Shown: piece by piece, positions 61,348 to 64,000 of the stretch
Position numbering within the stretch: position 1 is the first letter of the stretch
How the letters are laid out: each line of letters starts with the position of its first letter
Assembly: GCF_022662335.1 (NCBI RefSeq)
Contig: NZ_JAKNQJ010000003.1
Coordinates: forward strand, 248,001-312,000
Direction of reading: 5' to 3'
Origin: Sphingomonas sp. CROZ-RG-20F-R02-07
GTDB lineage: Bacteria; Pseudomonadota; Alphaproteobacteria; Sphingomonadales; Sphingomonadaceae
Length of the DNA: 64,000 nucleotides
Program-made: the position numbers and the translations under genes
The notes under the pieces: model-generated
Seen by the model: only the letters and a program-made list of their open reading frames with translations
Told to the model about the DNA's origin: nothing
Database searches by the model: none

Positions 61348-62261
61348 GCGGTTCGCCGCCGCCCCGTTCCGCGCAGGCGGCGATCCTGATCCCGTTCGGC
61401 ATCGTCACGCTGATCTGGGGATCGACCTGGCTCGTGATCCGCGACCAGATCGCGGTCGTCCCGCCCAGTTGGTCGGTCAGCTATCGCTTCCTCGTCGGCG
61501 GTCTCGCGATGGCGGCGGTTGCGCTGGCGCGGCGCGAGCGGCTCGGCTTCGATGCGCGGGGATGGGGCTTTGCGGTGCTGCTCGGCGTCAGCCAGTTCTG
61601 CCTCAACTTCAACTTCGTCTACCGCGCGGAGGCGTTCATCACCTCGGGCCTGGTGGCGCTCGTCTATGCGCTGTTGCTGGTGCCCAATGCGGTGCTGGCG
61701 CGCGTGTTTCTCGGGCAGCGGATGGGGCGGCAGCTCATCGTCGGCTCTGCGGTGGCGATGGGCGGCGTGGCGCTGCTGTTCGTCCATGAGGCCCGATCCG
61801 CGACCGCCGGGCCCGGCGCGGCGCTCACCGGCATCGGCCTCACCCTGTGCGGGATTGCCGCGGCCTCCACCGCCAATGTGATGCAGGCCACCCAGACCGC
61901 AAAGCGTTACCCCATGGCGGCGATGCTGGCGGTGGCGATGCTGATCGGTGCGGCGCTCGATGCCGGCGTCGCCTATGCGCTGACCGGGCCGCCGGTGATC
62001 GAGCTGCGTCTCGGCTATTTCGCCGGCATCCTCTATCTCGGGCTGTTCGGATCGGCGGTCGCCTTCACGCTCTATTTCCAGGTGCTGCGCGCGATCGGGC
62101 CGGCCAAGGCGGCCTATTCCGGCGTGATCGTGCCCGTGATCGCGATGCTGCTCTCCACCCTCTTCGAGGGCTATCGCTGGTCGCCGCTCGCGGTGGGCGG
62201 GGCGGTGCTCGCGGCGATCGGGCTGGTGATTGCCTTGAGGGCGCGCAGGCCGGCACGGTAA
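61344..62261 (+). CDS. DMT superfamily (EamA-type) transporter
   Basis: The 305-residue protein has ten hydrophobic segments in two EamA repeats, with LIWGSTWLVI in the first and YLGLFGSAVAFTLYF in the second. It likely exports amino acids or metabolites; its coupling to threonine aldolase points to amino-acid-related efflux. It starts at a GTG at 61344. Its last 91 bases overlap the convergent epimerase gene. Confidence 0.9.
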   Translation: MSGSPPPRSAQAAILIPFGIVTLIWGSTWLVIRDQIAVVPPSWSVSYRFLVGGLAMAAVALARRERLGFDARGWGFAVLLGVSQFCLNFNFVYRAEAFITSGLVALVYALLLVPNAVLARVFLGQRMGRQLIVGSAVAMGGVALLFVHEARSATAGPGAALTGIGLTLCGIAAASTANVMQATQTAKRYPMAAMLAVAMLIGAALDAGVAYALTGPPVIELRLGYFAGILYLGLFGSAVAFTLYFQVLRAIGPAKAAYSGVIVPVIAMLLSTLFEGYRWSPLAVGGAVLAAIGLVIALRARRPAR

Positions 62262-63007
62262 TCGGGATAGCGCGGCGCCCAGCCGAGCACGCGCTTCGCC
62301 TTGCCCGCCGCCACCCGCCGATTCTCGCGGTAGAAGCCGCGCGCCATCGGCGACAGCGTCTCCAGCGCCACCACCGGCGGCGGCGGCAATCCCAGCAGGC
62401 GCGCGGCGAAGACCATGACGTCGTCCTGCGAAGACGGCCGGTCGTCCGCCAGATTATAGGCGCCGGGGGGCGCCGCGAACCCCGCCACCACGCCGCTTGC
62501 CAGATCGTCGACATGGATGCGGCTGAAGACCTGTTCGGGCAGGCCGACGCGGTGCGCGGTGCCCGCCGCGACGCGCTCCAGCGCGGACCGGCCGGGGCCA
62601 TAGATGCCAGGCAGGCGGAACACGTGTGCGTCGATTGCGCGCCATGCCGCATCCGCCGCGGTTCGCGCCGGACGCCGGCCGCCAAGCGGTGCCGTCTCGT
62701 CCACCCACGCGCCGCCCGCATCGCCATAGACGCCGGTGGACGACAGATAGCCCAGCCACGCGCCGCTCCGCGCGATTGCATCGCCGTAGCGCGCCAGCAC
62801 GGGATCGGTGTTGCCGTCGGGGGGAACCGAGGAGAGAATGTGAGTCGCCCGCGCGAGTTCGCCGAAAACCGCGGCATCGTCGTCGAAGCGGAGCAGCCCG
62901 GCTCCGCCGCTCCGCGTCGTGCCGCCGACGGATCCGCCCTTCGCACCGACACGGTCGGCGATGCGGCGTGCGCTATATCCCATGCCGAAGACGAACAGAT
63001 GGATCAT
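62171..63007 (-). CDS. NAD-dependent epimerase/dehydratase-like SDR
   Basis: The 278-residue protein has FVFGMGYSARRIA as the nucleotide-binding loop, YLSSTGVYGDAGG (with Ser/Tyr equivalents), and RLPGIYGPGRSALE. This is the extended SDR, YeeZ-like group, function unknown. It ends inside the DMT gene (91-bp tail overlap), the longest overlap in the window. The start is at 63007. Confidence 0.85.
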   Translation of the reverse strand: MIHLFVFGMGYSARRIADRVGAKGGSVGGTTRSGGAGLLRFDDDAAVFGELARATHILSSVPPDGNTDPVLARYGDAIARSGAWLGYLSSTGVYGDAGGAWVDETAPLGGRRPARTAADAAWRAIDAHVFRLPGIYGPGRSALERVAAGTAHRVGLPEQVFSRIHVDDLASGVVAGFAAPPGAYNLADDRPSSQDDVMVFAARLLGLPPPPVVALETLSPMARGFYRENRRVAAGKAKRVLGWAPRYPDYRAGLRALKAITSPIAASTAPPTASGDQR

Positions 63008-63053
63008 GGCTCGATCCTTAGCCGGTTTTCCGCCGTGCGCGATCCCGGGCGTT

Positions 63054-63067
63054 TGTTCGCGCGAACA
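63054..63067. promoter_or_regulatory. Perfect 14-bp palindrome in a divergent promoter region
   Basis: TGTTCGCGCGAACA (63054-63067) lies between the epimerase start (63007) and the aminopeptidase start. A short perfect palindrome in a divergent intergenic region may be an operator. It is not the alphaproteobacterial LexA site, which has GTTC repeated directly with seven bases between. Confidence 0.4.
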
Positions 63068-63120
63068 TCTCCATGCAAGCTTTGGCTGGCGGCGTGATGG
63101 GCTTGGCCTATATCGAGACG

Positions 63121-64000
63121 ATGCTCGACGCCCGCCACCACTTCGCCCAGCCCGCCGTCACGCAGCGTGAAGATTACCGACCGCCCGAATGGCTGGTGCC
63201 GACCGTTGCGCTCGACTTCGACCTGGATGCGGCGAACACGCGCGTCACGGCCGCGCTGACGGTCACGCGCAACGGCGCGCACGACGCCCCGCTGCGCCTC
63301 GACGGTGCCGGGCAGCAGCCACTCGCCGTCCGCGTCGACGGCGTGGCGGTGAACGATTGGCGGATCGAGGGCGACCAGCTCGTGATCCCGCTCGCCGGCG
63401 ACCGGCACCGCATCGAGACCGAGGTGCGGATCGCGCCCGATCGCAACACCCAGTTGATGGGCCTCTACGCCAGCGGCGGAAACCTGTGCACCCAGTGCGA
63501 GGCGGAGGGCTTTCGCCGGATCACCTTCTTCCCCGATCGCCCCGACGTGCTGAGCGTCTACACCGTGCGGATGACGGCCGATGCCGCGCGCTATCCGGTG
63601 CTGCTCGCGAACGGCGACCCGGTCGCGCAGGGCGATGCGGGAGACGGCCGCCACTGGGCGGAATGGCACGACCCCTTCCCCAAGCCGAGCTACCTCTTCG
63701 CGCTCGTCGCGGGCGACCTCGCCGAGAACTGCGCCGAATTCGTCACGCGCTCGGGCCGCCGCGTGCGGCTCGGCATCTGGGTGCGCGCCGCCGATCTGGC
63801 CAAGACCGTGCACGCGCTCGATGCGCTGAAACTGGCGATGGCGTGGGACGAGCGGGTCTATGGCCGCGAATATGATCTCGACGTGTTCAACATCGTCGCC
63901 GTGGACGATTTCAACTTCGGCGCGATGGAGAACAAGGGGCTGAACATCTTCAACAGCCGCTACATCCTCGCCGATCCCGACACCGCGACCGATTATGATT
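63121..64000 (+). CDS. pepN: Aminopeptidase N, N-terminal part (runs off right edge)
   Basis: The frame continues beyond 64000. The visible 293 residues cover the beta-sandwich N-terminal domain (TQREDYRPPEWLVP, ITFFPDRPDVLSVY, GDLAENC) and the start of the M1 catalytic domain with the substrate motif GAMEN at 267-271. The zinc motif HExxH is outside the window. The ATG at 63121 fits the usual start; in-frame ATGs at 63097 and 63073 are possible. It acts in peptide breakdown. Confidence 0.92.
   Translation, partial: MLDARHHFAQPAVTQREDYRPPEWLVPTVALDFDLDAANTRVTAALTVTRNGAHDAPLRLDGAGQQPLAVRVDGVAVNDWRIEGDQLVIPLAGDRHRIETEVRIAPDRNTQLMGLYASGGNLCTQCEAEGFRRITFFPDRPDVLSVYTVRMTADAARYPVLLANGDPVAQGDAGDGRHWAEWHDPFPKPSYLFALVAGDLAENCAEFVTRSGRRVRLGIWVRAADLAKTVHALDALKLAMAWDERVYGREYDLDVFNIVAVDDFNFGAMENKGLNIFNSRYILADPDTATDYD

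Noticed and set aside
1..64000. CRISPR arrays, tRNA or rRNA genes, phage or transposase genes
   Set aside because: Scanned by eye; the only direct repeat array is the 51-bp minisatellite, which has no spacers, and no tRNA-like TTCGAATC arm or transposase motif was found.

Overview
The window looks like a chromosomal segment of a sphingomonad alphaproteobacterium, probably Sphingomonas in the strict sense. I infer this from the very high GC content, a DivK-type cell-cycle regulator beside a DUF3572 gene, the rnd-lptC-lptA-lptB-rpoN order, a Cys-free ribosomal protein L33, a ligase-associated helicase and nuclease, and many exported peptidases and TonB-type genes. No rRNA, tRNA, CRISPR array, phage or transposase was seen. 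Genes are dense, with many 4-bp overlaps, and most non-coding DNA is short.

Layout. 1-9 kb: an M20 peptidase (cut by the left edge), a secreted aspartyl protease, a ligase-associated DEXH helicase divergent from its partner metallo-beta-lactamase exonuclease, a secreted serine carboxypeptidase and an exported protein of unknown function. 9-13 kb: LPS transport and sigma-54 operon (rnd, lptC, lptA, lptB, rpoN). 13-19 kb: a glycine-rich double cold-shock protein, a glutaminyl cyclase, then a minus-strand run that ends in an ATP-dependent DNA ligase behind DUF1328, Dps and GDT1-type genes. 19-21 kb: rpmG, divK, and DUF3572-HAD-RidA followed by a 51-bp tandem repeat. 21-27.6 kb: a DUF482 acyltransferase, two large polytopic proteins, a GT2 glycosyltransferase and a methyltransferase, possibly a surface-glycan module. 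27.6-34 kb: argG, EF-hand protein, cfa, a molybdopterin oxidoreductase with its cytochrome b partner, and a flavin reductase. 34-42 kb: two tiny membrane proteins behind a sigma-54-like promoter, a GGDEF protein, peroxiredoxin, hisN, ccmAB, phhB, an SDR, and a two-component system divergent from an OB-fold exported protein. 42-47 kb: an osmolyte-type ABC transporter with a permease/binding-protein fusion, and a TonB-dependent receptor. 47-64 kb: DEAD RNA helicase, flavoprotein, RNase HI-like, trhO, SpoU methyltransferase, S9 peptidase, M20 amidohydrolase, isochorismatase-like, YeiH, class A PBP, threonine aldolase, DMT transporter, epimerase, and the start of aminopeptidase N.

The most interesting signals are these. 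(1) A near-consensus sigma-54 promoter with two upstream inverted repeats lies 5' of two ribosome-binding-site-equipped genes of only 36 and 28 codons. (2) A 51-bp minisatellite repeats the 3' end of the ridA gene including its stop codon; each downstream unit carries a perfect 8-bp hairpin. (3) The DNA-ligase repair module is split, and the ligase sits in an apparent Dps/stress operon. (4) Three convergent gene pairs share the tetranucleotide CTAG as overlapping stop codons. All functional statements rest on reading motifs by eye; no database search was run.
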